Assembly (NCBI GenBank): GCA_902363735.1
Contig: CABJBA010000001.1
Span: 186,001-250,000 of the forward strand
Reading direction: 5' to 3'
DNA length: 64,000 nt
Origin: Clostridiaceae bacterium
GTDB lineage: Bacteria > Bacillota > Clostridia > Lachnospirales > Lachnospiraceae
The stretch's first letter is position 1, and each line of letters begins with the position of its first letter. Shown piece by piece: positions 17,914 through 26,833 of this stretch. Under the pieces are notes generated by a model. The model had not been told where the DNA came from. It saw only the letters and a program-made list of their open reading frames with translations, and ran no database searches. A program made the translations under genes and the position numbers.

Positions 17914-18954
17914 TCACCTGATTAACTTTGTATACGCTTTAAATGCTCCTGGCAGAGAATAAGTCTGTCTTATCTCTTTCGCAGTAACCCATAAAAATTC
18001 TCCTGCCGTTTTGCCCTGTAGTTCAACACAAAATCCGGCCATATGCCATTCCACATGGCTGAACACATGCTTGGAGGACGGAAGAGGAAATACATCCGCT
18101 TTATCCACATCCAGACTGAAAAGAATCTCCTCTTCATTCAGGTGTCCCTCCAGATTAGGAAGTTCATAAAGAGAGGGCAAAAGCCCTTTATCATCTCTCT
18201 TACGGATTGCCACCCGCCCCTCATGACAGAGAACCAGTACGGTTTTATCCTCTATTCTCCGGGCCTTTTTAGGTGTCCTTACGGGAATTACATCCGTAAG
18301 TCCCTTAATTCTTGCAAGACAGAGCGACGCCAAAGGACACTGTCCGCACAAAGGTGCGCCGTTAGGAACGCAGACCAGGGCTCCCACTTCAATGAGTCCC
18401 TGGTTATAGGAGCTTGCAGCCTCCTTTGGCATAACAGTTTTAAGCCGTTCTTCCATCTCCCGCTTAACGGACTGCTTTAAAATATCCTCATGGCTTTCCG
18501 TAACTCTGGATATGACCCGGAGCACATTGCCGTCAACAGCGGGTACCGGTATGCCAAAAGCGATGGAGGCGATGGCGCCTGCCGTATAGGACCCGATTCC
18601 CGGAAGAGTCTTAAGTTCTTCATAAGAAGCAGGCAGCTCCCCGTCATACCGGGATACTAGGATTTCAGCCGCCTTTTTCAAATTTTTGGCTCTGCTGTAA
18701 TAGCCAAGGCCTTCCCACAGCTTTAAAAGCCTGTCCTCTGTCACTTCTGCCAAAGCTTTTATGTCAGGAAGGCTTTTCATAAAGCGCTCAAAGTAAGGCT
18801 TTACTGCTTCCACCCTGGTCTGTTGGAGCATGATTTCAGATATCCATACCCGATATGGTAACGGTTCTTCTCTCCAGGGCAAACTGCGGGCGTGTTCCCT
18901 ATACCAAAAAAGCAGAGGGCCTTCCATGGCTTTTAAACGCCCCATGGTATCCAT
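17914..18954 (-). CDS. mutY: Adenine DNA glycosylase MutY
   Basis: 346 residues if started at ATG 18954, which has AAAGGGG six bases upstream; in-frame starts up to 19047 would overlap birA. MutY removes adenine opposite 8-oxoguanine. Features: LPWREEPLPYRVWISEIMLQ near the N-terminus (catalytic Glu), helix-hairpin-helix LPGIGSYTAGAIAS with VDGNV (catalytic Asp), a 4Fe-4S loop CVPNGAPLCGQCPLASLC, and a C-terminal Nudix-like domain for 8-oxoG. By my count the first cysteine spacing is x7 rather than the textbook x6. It is in a birA-mutY-lipid kinase operon. Confidence 0.95.
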   Translation of the reverse strand: MDTMGRLKAMEGPLLFWYREHARSLPWREEPLPYRVWISEIMLQQTRVEAVKPYFERFMKSLPDIKALAEVTEDRLLKLWEGLGYYSRAKNLKKAAEILVSRYDGELPASYEELKTLPGIGSYTAGAIASIAFGIPVPAVDGNVLRVISRVTESHEDILKQSVKREMEERLKTVMPKEAASSYNQGLIEVGALVCVPNGAPLCGQCPLASLCLARIKGLTDVIPVRTPKKARRIEDKTVLVLCHEGRVAIRKRDDKGLLPSLYELPNLEGHLNEEEILFSLDVDKADVFPLPSSKHVFSHVEWHMAGFCVELQGKTAGEFLWVTAKEIRQTYSLPGAFKAYTKLIR

Positions 18955-19009
18955 CTCTTTCCCCTTTGATTCCAGGATCTGTAACTTATCATAAAGCGGC
19001 TGGTTCACC

Positions 19010-19987
19010 TTACACATATCCATAAATTCCTCTGACAGACACCTCACCGGAAATCACATGCCTGATTTCTCCTCCCGGCACTTCTACAAGAAGCTCTCCT
19101 TTTTCATTGATTCCCAGCGCTTTGCCTGTATATCCTCCGCCAGACTCCAGAACCCGGACTTCTTTTCCCATATTTGCCATATGGTTATTATAGACACTTA
19201 TAAGCCTGGATAAATCACCCTGGCTCATAAATTCTTCATAAAATTGTTCAAAAGCTTCCATAATGGCTGCAATCAGCAAACTTCTTCTAACAATTTTCCC
19301 TGTTTCCAGAAACAAAGATGTGGCTGTCTGGCTTACCTCATCGGGAAATTCCTCTATATTGACGTTGATGCCGATACCTGCCACCACATAGTGAATTCCT
19401 TCCGGCTCAGCGCTCATTTCTGTCAAAATCCCGCAGACCTTCTTTCCATTTAAAACAATGTCATTGGGCCACTTAATGCCGCTATCCAGCCCCGTAACCT
19501 TGCTGATCCCCTCATATACAGCGAGTGCAACTACCAGGGTCAGCATGGAAGCAGAGGCCGGATGAATATCCGGCCTTAAAATCAGACTCATGAAAACATT
19601 TTTCCCTGAGGGGGACACCCAGGCCCGCCCTCTTCTGCCTCGTCCTGCCTCCTGGCAGTCAGATACAACTAAGGTTCCCCAGGCTGCTCCCTCTTCTGCC
19701 AGAAGCTTGGCTCTTGTATTGGTGGAATCAATTGTTTCGTGATATTCCACCTCTCTGCCAAACATTCCTCTGATACAGCTTTCTATCTCTGTTTTCGTCA
19801 TTATATCACATGTGTCGACTAAAAGGTAGCCCTTATTGCGCACGGCCCGAATTTTATAGCCTTCCTCCTCAAGCCTCTGTATCGCTTTCCATATGGCTGT
19901 CCGGGACACCCCGAAATGACGGCATAGTTCTTGTCCTGAGATATAATCTCCCCGTTCTCTCAACTGCTTTAGTATTTCTGCTTTCAC
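19010..19987 (-). CDS. birA: Bifunctional biotin-protein ligase / biotin operon repressor
   Basis: 325 residues from GTG 19987, with GGGGTGA just upstream overlapping the stop of the preceding gene; an in-frame GTG at 20002 is less well placed. N-terminal winged helix (ISGQELCRHFGVSRTAIWKA, GYLL) for DNA binding; catalytic domain with GRGRRGRAWVSPSG (biotinyl-AMP loop) and KWPNDIVLNGKKVCGILTE (biotin pocket). It attaches biotin to carboxylase carrier proteins and, with biotinyl-AMP, should repress biotin uptake or synthesis genes. No biotin gene is in the window. Confidence 0.96.
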   Translation of the reverse strand: MKAEILKQLRERGDYISGQELCRHFGVSRTAIWKAIQRLEEEGYKIRAVRNKGYLLVDTCDIMTKTEIESCIRGMFGREVEYHETIDSTNTRAKLLAEEGAAWGTLVVSDCQEAGRGRRGRAWVSPSGKNVFMSLILRPDIHPASASMLTLVVALAVYEGISKVTGLDSGIKWPNDIVLNGKKVCGILTEMSAEPEGIHYVVAGIGINVNIEEFPDEVSQTATSLFLETGKIVRRSLLIAAIMEAFEQFYEEFMSQGDLSRLISVYNNHMANMGKEVRVLESGGGYTGKALGINEKGELLVEVPGGEIRHVISGEVSVRGIYGYV

Positions 19988-19992
19988 CGATC

Positions 19993-20301
19993 TCACCCCC
20001 ACCAGATGCTTACGGCACTGGCTGCTGTAAGGACAAACAGCAATACACCGAATAAAAGAACTACCGTTGCTGCTGCTTTCTTTTTCTTTTCCCTGCCGCT
20101 GAGTTTTATTTTATAAATCCCGTTGACCAGATTAAGAACTCCAGCCAGGAAAAAGATCAGAGGAAACAAAAGCATGTGATCTTCCGGATTTAAAAACGAA
20201 ACAACTGCCAGCACCACAATTAGGATGCCCACTCCAATGTGAATAAAATCCACTATCATAGAGGCATTTCTTAAACTTCTGCCTCGTTCCTGCATATGCA
20301 T
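19993..20301 (-). CDS. Small membrane protein, unknown (102 aa)
   Basis: ATG 20301 lies two bases past argF, and the ribosome binding site AGGAG is embedded in the last argF codons, so the two genes are coupled. Three hydrophobic helices (about 15-38, 43-63 and 77-99) separated by a basic loop (KIKLSGREKKKK). I recognise no family or catalytic motif. Its stop codon is 5 bases before birA. Position between argF and birA in one message says little about function. Confidence 0.8.
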   Translation of the reverse strand: MHMQERGRSLRNASMIVDFIHIGVGILIVVLAVVSFLNPEDHMLLFPLIFFLAGVLNLVNGIYKIKLSGREKKKKAAATVVLLFGVLLFVLTAASAVSIWWG

Positions 20302-20303
20302 TT

Positions 20304-21239
20304 TTACTCTCCTAATGTAGCAACCATTACTGCCTTAATGGTATGCATTCTGTTTTCCGCTTCGTCAAATACCACCGATACAGCTGATTCAAACACTTCC
20401 TCTGTCACTTCATTACCCTTGACAGCCGGCAGACAATGCATAAATATGGTAGTATCTTTCCCGGTTTTTTCCATCAGTTCCTTATTTACCTGATATGGTT
20501 TTAAAAGAGCAATACGCTCTGCTGCCTTCTCTTCTTCACCCATGGAACACCACACATCGGTGTAAATAGTGTCCGCATCCTTAACTGCATCAACATCCTC
20601 TGTCAAAGTGATGGTACTTCCGCTTTCCCTTGCAAAGCCCTTGCAAAGCTCCACCAGTTCCTTATTGGGCCACAGGCACTCAGGAGCCAGTATGGTAAAG
20701 TGAACGCCCGTCTTACTCATACCGATCATCAGACTGTTGGCCATATTATTCCGTCCGTCTCCAGCATACACAAAACGAAGGCCTTTCAAATAGCCAAAAT
20801 GCTCCTTCATTGTCAGAAGGTCTGCCAAAATCTGGGTGGGATGATATTCATCCGTCAGTCCGTTCCAAACGGGGACACCGGCATGTTTTGCCAAATCCTC
20901 AACTGTCTTATGCTTAAATCCCCGGAACTCTATACCGTCAAAGACCCTTCCCAAAACCCTGGCTGTGTCCTCCACGCTTTCTTTATGTCCAAGCTGGATA
21001 TCATCCTTTCCCAAATATTCCGGATGAGCACCTTCATCAACAGCAGCTACTACAAAGGAACATCTGGTACGGGTGGAAGGTTTTTCAAATATAAGTGCTA
21101 TATTTTTTCCCTTCAGTGAACTTCCCGTAATCCCTTTTTTCTTCTTAGCTTTCAAATCAGCAGACAGATCCAGAAGATACGCGATCTCCTCCGGTGTAAA
21201 GTCTTTTAATGTAATAAAATTTCTTCCTTTTAAGTTCAT
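20304..21239 (-). CDS. argF: Ornithine carbamoyltransferase
   Basis: 311 residues. Converts ornithine and carbamoyl phosphate to citrulline (anabolic arginine synthesis, or catabolic in the deiminase pathway). The carbamoyl-phosphate motif STRTR is at residues 55-59, HPTQILADL follows in the middle, and [10 protein letters not shown] carries the HCLP ornithine-site motif. The start has GGAGGAAG upstream. A near-consensus promoter with an exact ARG box over the start of transcription points to repression by ArgR, hence a biosynthetic role. No other arg biosynthesis gene is linked; a carbamate kinase-like gene lies 33 kb away. Confidence 0.97.
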   Translation of the reverse strand: MNLKGRNFITLKDFTPEEIAYLLDLSADLKAKKKKGITGSSLKGKNIALIFEKPSTRTRCSFVVAAVDEGAHPEYLGKDDIQLGHKESVEDTARVLGRVFDGIEFRGFKHKTVEDLAKHAGVPVWNGLTDEYHPTQILADLLTMKEHFGYLKGLRFVYAGDGRNNMANSLMIGMSKTGVHFTILAPECLWPNKELVELCKGFARESGSTITLTEDVDAVKDADTIYTDVWCSMGEEEKAAERIALLKPYQVNKELMEKTGKDTTIFMHCLPAVKGNEVTEEVFESAVSVVFDEAENRMHTIKAVMVATLGE

Positions 21240-21261
21240 AACGCTTCCTCCGCTTTTCGGT

Positions 21262-21275
21262 TGTATTTTTATGCA
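21262..21275 (-). promoter_or_regulatory. ARG box (ArgR operator) at argF
   Basis: Minus strand TGCATAAAAATACA fits the ArgR half-site consensus TGNATWWWWATNCA at every defined position. It covers the predicted transcription start, where bound ArgR would block RNA polymerase. Confidence 0.72.
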
Positions 21276-21277
21276 TT

Positions 21278-21306
21278 ATTATAGTATACTTCGTATAATC
21301 ATGCAA
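21278..21306 (-). promoter_or_regulatory. Promoter of argF operon
   Basis: Minus strand TTGCAT (21301-21306), 17 bp spacer, TATAAT (21278-21283). The ARG box begins three bases downstream of the -10 element. Confidence 0.75.
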
Positions 21307-21325
21307 CATGTTTTTATTTTTTATT

Positions 21326-22480
21326 TCACCAGAGAGAAACAGAGTCAGACGCCTTCAATTTTTTCCATATAACTCCTGCCAGCTCATCTACAGTGTATAT
21401 CTGAAAACGTCTGATTTTCAAGCGCCTAGCCATATCCTCCAGCAGACCAAGGTACATATCCTTGTAATCCCAGCCCTCTTTCAGCTTATATTCCTCTGCA
21501 AGTCTGGGAAATACCTTTTCCATGAAGACCCGGTAGCCGCTCAGGGAGTTGGTATCTTCCTCTTGAATCCAATCCTTTAAATACAACTTTAACAGTTCCA
21601 GCTCCGACATCATCTTGTCAAAGTAATAAGGTTCACTATTAGGGGCATCAATATAATAAATACGTCCGGCAAGTCCATATAAGAACCTTTTGGCATCGTA
21701 ATATCCCAAAGTCATGTTTTTTCTGGCCTGTTTTTTGTCAAATTCCAAAATCCCTCCCAAATCCTGTCTGGGAGCAATGTGGCTGACCGTAACTCCTTCG
21801 GGAATTTTGATCACCCGTTCCCTGTCATATCCCCAGCCGTAAATGCGGATGACAATTATATTTTCATATCCCTTATCAATCAGCACATCAACAGGAACAT
21901 TATTGAAGCCCCCTCCATCCATGTATCGTTTTCCGCCCAGCTTTTCATTCTTAAAGGCAGGAAAATAAGCGCTTGCCAGCAGCATGTCCTTTATACATCC
22001 TTCTTCCCCGCTCCGGACGTCCACTGCTTTCCCCATCCAGTCAGATACAGAATAGGTAACAGCATAAAGCTCTCTTTCGGAATTTTTGATCTTTTTTTCA
22101 TCTCCTACCACTTCTTCAATAAGATTTTTTAATGGTGTGATGTCAAAGCCTCCGTCCCTTACAACCTGCAGTCCGCGGTTTATCAGTTCCTGAAGATTCA
22201 GAGATTTAAAATCCTTCTTTTTTATAGCTTCCATAATGTCATCACTGACCGACATAACGTGGGAATATTCAATATTGCGCCATACATCCTCAGCCCGTTC
22301 CAGGTCATCCATACATATGAGAGCCCCGTTTAAGGAACCGACCGAAGAGCCTGCCACCCCTTTGATCTTTATCCCTGATTCCCGGAGAGCCTTCCATGCG
22401 CCAATCTGATAAGCCCCTTTGGCACCGCCGCCTTCCAGCACAAGCCCATACTCTTTGCTTAAATCCAATTTCAGCTCCAT
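21326..22480 (-). CDS. Patatin-like phospholipase
   Basis: 384 residues; AAAGGAGG precedes ATG. The N-terminus has the oxyanion-hole loop LEGGGAKGAYQIG (15-27) and the nucleophile elbow GSSVG (44-48, Ser46). The catalytic Asp is in YMDGGGFNN. These define a Ser-Asp dyad lipid acyl hydrolase of the RssA/YlbK type, probably cytoplasmic or membrane-associated; no signal peptide is present. The C-terminal 150 residues are helical and family-specific. Its gene is transcribed with the same direction as argF but is separated from it by the argF promoter. Confidence 0.92.
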   Translation of the reverse strand: MELKLDLSKEYGLVLEGGGAKGAYQIGAWKALRESGIKIKGVAGSSVGSLNGALICMDDLERAEDVWRNIEYSHVMSVSDDIMEAIKKKDFKSLNLQELINRGLQVVRDGGFDITPLKNLIEEVVGDEKKIKNSERELYAVTYSVSDWMGKAVDVRSGEEGCIKDMLLASAYFPAFKNEKLGGKRYMDGGGFNNVPVDVLIDKGYENIIVIRIYGWGYDRERVIKIPEGVTVSHIAPRQDLGGILEFDKKQARKNMTLGYYDAKRFLYGLAGRIYYIDAPNSEPYYFDKMMSELELLKLYLKDWIQEEDTNSLSGYRVFMEKVFPRLAEEYKLKEGWDYKDMYLGLLEDMARRLKIRRFQIYTVDELAGVIWKKLKASDSVSLW

Positions 22481-22575
22481 AGGTCCTCCTTTAAGACTGC
22501 CTAACCAAAACGCAGCAAGAAAGCAATGCCTCCTGCTGCGGTATTTATAATAAGGTTAATTTGCCCTAAGAGCAC

Positions 22576-22608
22576 ACTGAGAACCCCCTGGGGGGGGCAA
22601 GGCTCAGT
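22576..22608 (-). terminator. Hairpin after the SPFH gene, with an eight-base C/G tract
   Basis: Arms ACTGAG / CTCAGT (22576-22608) around a GC-rich core that includes eight G in a row on the plus strand (22590-22597) pairing with CCCCC. There is no T run, so it may act as a 3' stabilising or Rho-type element; it overlaps the SPFH stop codon. Confidence 0.4.
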
Positions 22609-23536
22609 TCTCCTTGGGAATCTCCGTAAGAGCTGAAACCAGTCCTGCAAGTCCCTGGATATCTGAAGGAATGATGATCTTGGTGGCCTTGCCGTCAGCA
22701 ACAACCTTTAAAGCTTCCAGGCTCTTTATAACCAGAACTGCCTGATCTGCCCCTGCCTCGCGGATCATGCGGATTCCGTCTGCATTTGCCTGCTGGACCT
22801 TCAAGATGGACTCAGCCTCACCTTCAGACTCACGGATTCTCTTTTCCTTCTCCGCTTCTGCCCGAAGGATGGCAGCCTGCTTTTCAGCTTCCGCATCAAG
22901 AATGGCCGATTCCTTCTTACCCTCTGCCACAAGTACGGTGGATTTCTTCTCACCCTCTGCCCGTAATATGGATTCACGACGCTCACGCTCTGCCTTCATC
23001 TGCTTTTCCATGGCATCCTGAATAGCTGCCGGAGGCATGATGTTCTTAAGTTCCACACGGGTCACCTTGATTCCCCATGGATCTGTTGCAATATCGAGAG
23101 TTTCTCTCATCTTGGCATTGATGGTCTCCCTGGAAGTCAGAGTCTGATCCAGCTCCAGATCACCAATCAAGTTACGGAGAGTGGTTGCTGTCAGATTTTC
23201 AATAGCCATAATAGGGTTCTCAACGCCGTATGCGTAGAGCTTAGGGTCTGTGATCTGGAAAAACACTACCGTATCGATTCTCATGGTAACGTTGTCCTTG
23301 GTAATTACCGGCTGGGGCGGGAAATCTGCCACCTGTTCTTTTAAATTAACCCTTCTCGCCACCCGGTCAATAATGGGCAGTTTGATATGAACACCTACGG
23401 ACCAGGTTGCCAGATAAGCGCCAAGACGCTCCACGACCAGGGCCTGAGCCTGGGGTACGATCTTAACACATGATGCCAGCAGCACCAAAATAATAACCAG
23501 TATAAAAATAATTGATACAAATCCAAAAAAGTCCAT
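22604..23536 (-). CDS. SPFH/Band 7 (stomatin-like, QmcA-type) membrane protein
   Basis: 310 residues; AGGAGGGAG precedes ATG. One N-terminal helix (residues 3-24) anchors it, followed by the Band 7 domain (RLGAYLATWSVGVHIKLP, VARRVNLKEQVADFPPQPVI, TVVFFQITDP) and a long Ala/Glu-rich coiled coil (ESILRAEGEKKSTVLVAEG and onward) typical of stomatins. These proteins form ring-shaped scaffolds in membrane microdomains. The gene sits two bases after the NfeD gene; NfeD-stomatin pairs are a well-known operon, in which NfeD is thought to bind the scaffold. Confidence 0.94.
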   Translation of the reverse strand: MDFFGFVSIIFILVIILVLLASCVKIVPQAQALVVERLGAYLATWSVGVHIKLPIIDRVARRVNLKEQVADFPPQPVITKDNVTMRIDTVVFFQITDPKLYAYGVENPIMAIENLTATTLRNLIGDLELDQTLTSRETINAKMRETLDIATDPWGIKVTRVELKNIMPPAAIQDAMEKQMKAERERRESILRAEGEKKSTVLVAEGKKESAILDAEAEKQAAILRAEAEKEKRIRESEGEAESILKVQQANADGIRMIREAGADQAVLVIKSLEALKVVADGKATKIIIPSDIQGLAGLVSALTEIPKEN

Positions 23537-23537
23537 A

Positions 23538-23978
23538 TTATTCTCCCTCCTGTTTCCTGCTTACAATCAACTTCACACCTCTTATGTCCATAATTTCCAC
23601 CATGGTACCCGGGAGGTATATCTTTTCATCCTCCAGTGATCTCGCCGTCCACTCCTGGCCGTTAATGACCGCTGTGCCTTTTCCCTCCATATTGTTGATC
23701 TCAACCGTGACTTTGGCAGATTTCCCTACCAGACTTTCGGAATTGGTCTTAACCGTATTACGGTTTACATACTTCAACGCAAAAGGTCTTGTAAAAAATA
23801 AAAGGACAAAGGATACAATTACAAATACAGAAAGCTGCACCTGTATATTAGCTCCAAGCAAAGCTAGCAAAAATGCTGCCAGAGAACCTCCCGCAAACCA
23901 GATGGTGGTTAACGCCATAGTTCCCGCTTCAATGCCCAAAAGCACCACAAATGCAATGAGCCAGTAAACTGCTGCCAT
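23538..23978 (-). CDS. NfeD-like membrane protein
   Basis: 146 residues with two to three N-terminal membrane helices (about 3-20, 25-43, 48-66) and a C-terminal OB-fold domain (SLVGKSAKVTVEI, GTAVINGQEW, LPGTMVEIMDIRGVKLIV). This is the short NfeD1b form without a ClpP-like protease domain. GGGAG precedes ATG. It is the first gene of the NfeD-stomatin pair, which together likely organise membrane microdomains. Confidence 0.92.
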   Translation of the reverse strand: MAAVYWLIAFVVLLGIEAGTMALTTIWFAGGSLAAFLLALLGANIQVQLSVFVIVSFVLLFFTRPFALKYVNRNTVKTNSESLVGKSAKVTVEINNMEGKGTAVINGQEWTARSLEDEKIYLPGTMVEIMDIRGVKLIVSRKQEGE

Positions 23979-24132
23979 TTTCTCACTCCCTTTCCAGACG
24001 AAACTTCTTGTTATTGCCCATGTACTTTGGGCATAATGGTATACCCGCAGAATGTTTCCATTATTATCATACTATATGTTGTGGCATTTCTCAATATCTC
24101 TTGCTATGAAAAGCCTTACAATTTTCTGACGA

Positions 24133-24909
24133 TTACCCTCTCCGCTGCCTTGCTGTCTCAAACATAAGCACAGAAGCGGCTATTGCTGCATTTAAAGATT
24201 CCACTTTTCCTTTCATGGGAATTTTCACATATGCATCAGCCAGAGCTGCCGTTTCCCTGGTCAGGCCCTTTGCTTCATTTCCGATTAAAAACCCTGTATC
24301 AACAGTATAATCCTCTTTTTCATAATTATTCCTGCCATCTAAATGAGCTGCATAAAGCCTGACACCCTGTTTTTTTAACTCCTTTAAAGCTCCCTGCAGA
24401 TCATTGGTATAGGCAAAGGGAACCCGGCAGATTGAGCCCATGGTGGAACGGATCACCTTGGGATTGTAAATATCCGCTGTTGTTTCGTTCATCAACACTC
24501 CCGTAATTCCCGCTCCTTCTCCTGCTCTTAAAATGGTTCCTAAATTTCCCGGATCCCGGATATCTTCTAAAATCATGAGAAATGCCGATCCTGATCCAAG
24601 CAAATCCCCGGACTTATAGACATACTGCCTGACCAAAGCCAGGATTCCCTGAGGCGTCTGGGTATCTGACATGGTCTTAAAAACATCGTCAGCCACAATC
24701 TCATATTTATTTTCTGACAACAGTTTTTTATGGGATTCATCCTTCAAAAAGCTGTCTGATACAAAGATGCTGTCTATCCTGGCCTTTGGTATTTCCGTGA
24801 ACATTCGAATCCCCTCTGCCACAAAAAGACCGCTTTCCTGCCTGGCCTTCGCCTTTTTTGTCAGGCTCATCACCTGTTTTACTCTTGCATTGGCACTGCT
24901 GGTTATCAT
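24133..24909 (-). CDS. TrmH/SpoU-family RNA 2'-O-methyltransferase
   Basis: 258 residues; GAGGTAAT precedes ATG. N-terminal substrate-binding domain (ITSSANARVKQVMSLTKKA, FVAEGIRMF) resembles the L30e-like domain of RlmB. The SPOUT catalytic knot shows LILEDIRDPGNLGTILR (motif 1), GNEAKGLT (motif 2) and VESLNAAIAASVLMFE (motif 3), which bind SAM. The likely target is a 23S rRNA or tRNA ribose, which cannot be told from sequence. It starts 13 bases after nadE and probably shares its message. Confidence 0.93.
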   Translation of the reverse strand: MITSSANARVKQVMSLTKKAKARQESGLFVAEGIRMFTEIPKARIDSIFVSDSFLKDESHKKLLSENKYEIVADDVFKTMSDTQTPQGILALVRQYVYKSGDLLGSGSAFLMILEDIRDPGNLGTILRAGEGAGITGVLMNETTADIYNPKVIRSTMGSICRVPFAYTNDLQGALKELKKQGVRLYAAHLDGRNNYEKEDYTVDTGFLIGNEAKGLTRETAALADAYVKIPMKGKVESLNAAIAASVLMFETARQRRG

Positions 24910-24922
24910 ATATTACCTCGTT

Positions 24923-26833
24923 TCATAAGTTATCCAGTTCCTCCAGCCATAAGCGGCTTACTCCGTCGCTTGGCATCCGTAAATCTCCTCTTGGAGATAC
25001 TGCTACTGAACCTACCTTAGGCCCGTCAGGCATACAGGAGCGTTTAAACTGCTGACTGAAAAATCTGCGGTAAAATACCTTAAGCCATTTTAATATGATG
25101 GCCTCTTCATAGCTTTCTTCAAATGCAAAGACTGCAAGGCGGTAAACTTTTTCCGGCCTGCAACCAAACCGCAGGATCTGGTATAGGAAGAAGTCGTGGA
25201 GCTCATAGGGTCCCACTAAATCCTCTGTCTTCTGGACGATCTCTCCATCCTGAGGAGGTAAAAGTTCAGGGCTTACAGGGGTGTCCAGAACATCTAAAAG
25301 CACCTCTTCCAGTTCCTTTTCCCCACAGGTATCCGCATAGTAACGAACCAGGTGGCGGACCAGGGTTTTGGGTACAGAGGCGTTGACTCCGTACATAGAC
25401 ATGTGATCTCCGTTATAGGTGGCCCAGCCAAGGGCTAATTCTGACATATCTCCCGTTCCCACTACGATTCCGTTTAATTGATTTGCCACATCCATCAGGA
25501 TCTGAGTTCTTTCCCTTGCCTGGGAATTTTCATAGGTCACGTCCCGGTCAGACTCCTTATGTCCAATATCCCGGAAATGAAGAGTGACAGCTTCCCTTAT
25601 ATTGATTTCAATCAGCTCTGCCCCCAGTTTTCTGGTCAAAAGACATGCATTTTGGTAGGTTCGGTCCGTCGTTCCAAAGCAGGGCATGGTGATTGCATGA
25701 ATCTGGCTTCTTGGAATATCCAGCATATCAAAAGCGCGGACTGTCACAAGAAGAGCCAGCGTGGAATCCAACCCCCCTGAAATTCCCAGAACAGCATGGC
25801 GGCAGCCTGTGTGAGCCAGCCTTTTCTTTAACCCCATGGCTTGTATGGAAAGGATTTCTTCGCATCTGCGGTTTCTTTCCGCTTCATTATCAGGAACAAA
25901 GGGCCTTGGATCTATAAATCTGTTTAACTCCAGGTCTTCCTTTTTCATACGGAAGGAAACCACTTCATATCCTTCCCTGTTTACAGGAGGAAATGTGGTC
26001 ATCCGGCGCCTTTCATGTATCAGACGGTCCAGATCCAGATCTCCGTATATAGTTTCATTTCCAAATCGTTTGGATTCCCTCAGAAGAGTGCCGTTTTCTG
26101 CAATGAGATTCTGTCCGCCGAACACCAGATCCTGAGTGGATTCCCCTTCCCCTGCATTAGCATAGATATAACCGCATACCAGACTTGCGGAATGGCCTGT
26201 AATCAGGCTTCTCCGGTAAATATCCTTTCCTGTGGTTTCATCGCTGGCAGAGCAGTTTACAATGACCGTAGCTCCGGACAGTACATGTCCGGTTGAGGGC
26301 GGATCAGGCACCCAGGCATCTTCACAGACCTCTGCTGCTACAACCAGACTTGGAATGTCCTGGCATTGGAACAGAATATCGGTTCCCATGGGGATAAAAT
26401 CATCTTCCCATCTTACCATCTCAGGCTTTCTGTTTCCGGGAGCAAAATAACGGAGTTCATAAAATTCTGAATAATTGGGTAAATTTTTCTTGGGAACAAT
26501 TCCAAGCAGCTTTCCATTTTGAAGGGCAGCCGCTACGTTATAAAGCTTTCCCTCCCTTTCCCAAGGCATCCCAAGAAAAATCAGCATATCAAGACCCTTG
26601 GTAGCCTTTAAAATTTCTTTTAGTTCTTTTTTTGCCTTTGAAAGCAGGGCCTCTTGTCCAAACAGATCCCCGCAGGTATAGGCTGTCAGGCACAGTTCCG
26701 GAAATACCATAATCTTCCCATGACGTTTTGCCCCTTCTTTAATCAGTTCGCAAATGCGCTCCCTGTTAAACTGGGGATCTGCTACCTTTACATCAGGAGT
26801 TGCCGCGGCAACCCGGATATATCCATGTTTCAT
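24923..26833 (-). CDS. nadE: Glutamine-dependent NAD+ synthetase
   Basis: 636 residues from ATG 26833 (a GTG directly before it is the alternative); the ATG overlaps the MATE stop as TGATG. The N-terminal nitrilase-fold glutaminase has the Glu-Lys-Cys triad in FPELCLTAYTCGD, PKKNLPNYSEFYE and EVCEDAWVP. The C-terminal synthetase has the PP-loop GISGGLDSTLAL that adenylates deamido-NAD. Ammonia is channelled between the domains. The ribosome binding site AGGAG lies inside the MATE coding end, so the genes are coupled. Confidence 0.97.
   Translation of the reverse strand: MKHGYIRVAAATPDVKVADPQFNRERICELIKEGAKRHGKIMVFPELCLTAYTCGDLFGQEALLSKAKKELKEILKATKGLDMLIFLGMPWEREGKLYNVAAALQNGKLLGIVPKKNLPNYSEFYELRYFAPGNRKPEMVRWEDDFIPMGTDILFQCQDIPSLVVAAEVCEDAWVPDPPSTGHVLSGATVIVNCSASDETTGKDIYRRSLITGHSASLVCGYIYANAGEGESTQDLVFGGQNLIAENGTLLRESKRFGNETIYGDLDLDRLIHERRRMTTFPPVNREGYEVVSFRMKKEDLELNRFIDPRPFVPDNEAERNRRCEEILSIQAMGLKKRLAHTGCRHAVLGISGGLDSTLALLVTVRAFDMLDIPRSQIHAITMPCFGTTDRTYQNACLLTRKLGAELIEINIREAVTLHFRDIGHKESDRDVTYENSQARERTQILMDVANQLNGIVVGTGDMSELALGWATYNGDHMSMYGVNASVPKTLVRHLVRYYADTCGEKELEEVLLDVLDTPVSPELLPPQDGEIVQKTEDLVGPYELHDFFLYQILRFGCRPEKVYRLAVFAFEESYEEAIILKWLKVFYRRFFSQQFKRSCMPDGPKVGSVAVSPRGDLRMPSDGVSRLWLEELDNL

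Noticed and set aside
22576..22608. C8/G8 tract as a phase-variation switch
   Set aside because: The tract is in the intergenic hairpin past the SPFH stop codon, so a change in length would not alter a reading frame.
24133..24909. The SPOUT methyltransferase as the missing FokI methylase
   Set aside because: It has the three TrmH-knot motifs for RNA ribose methylation and no DPPY-type DNA methylase motif.
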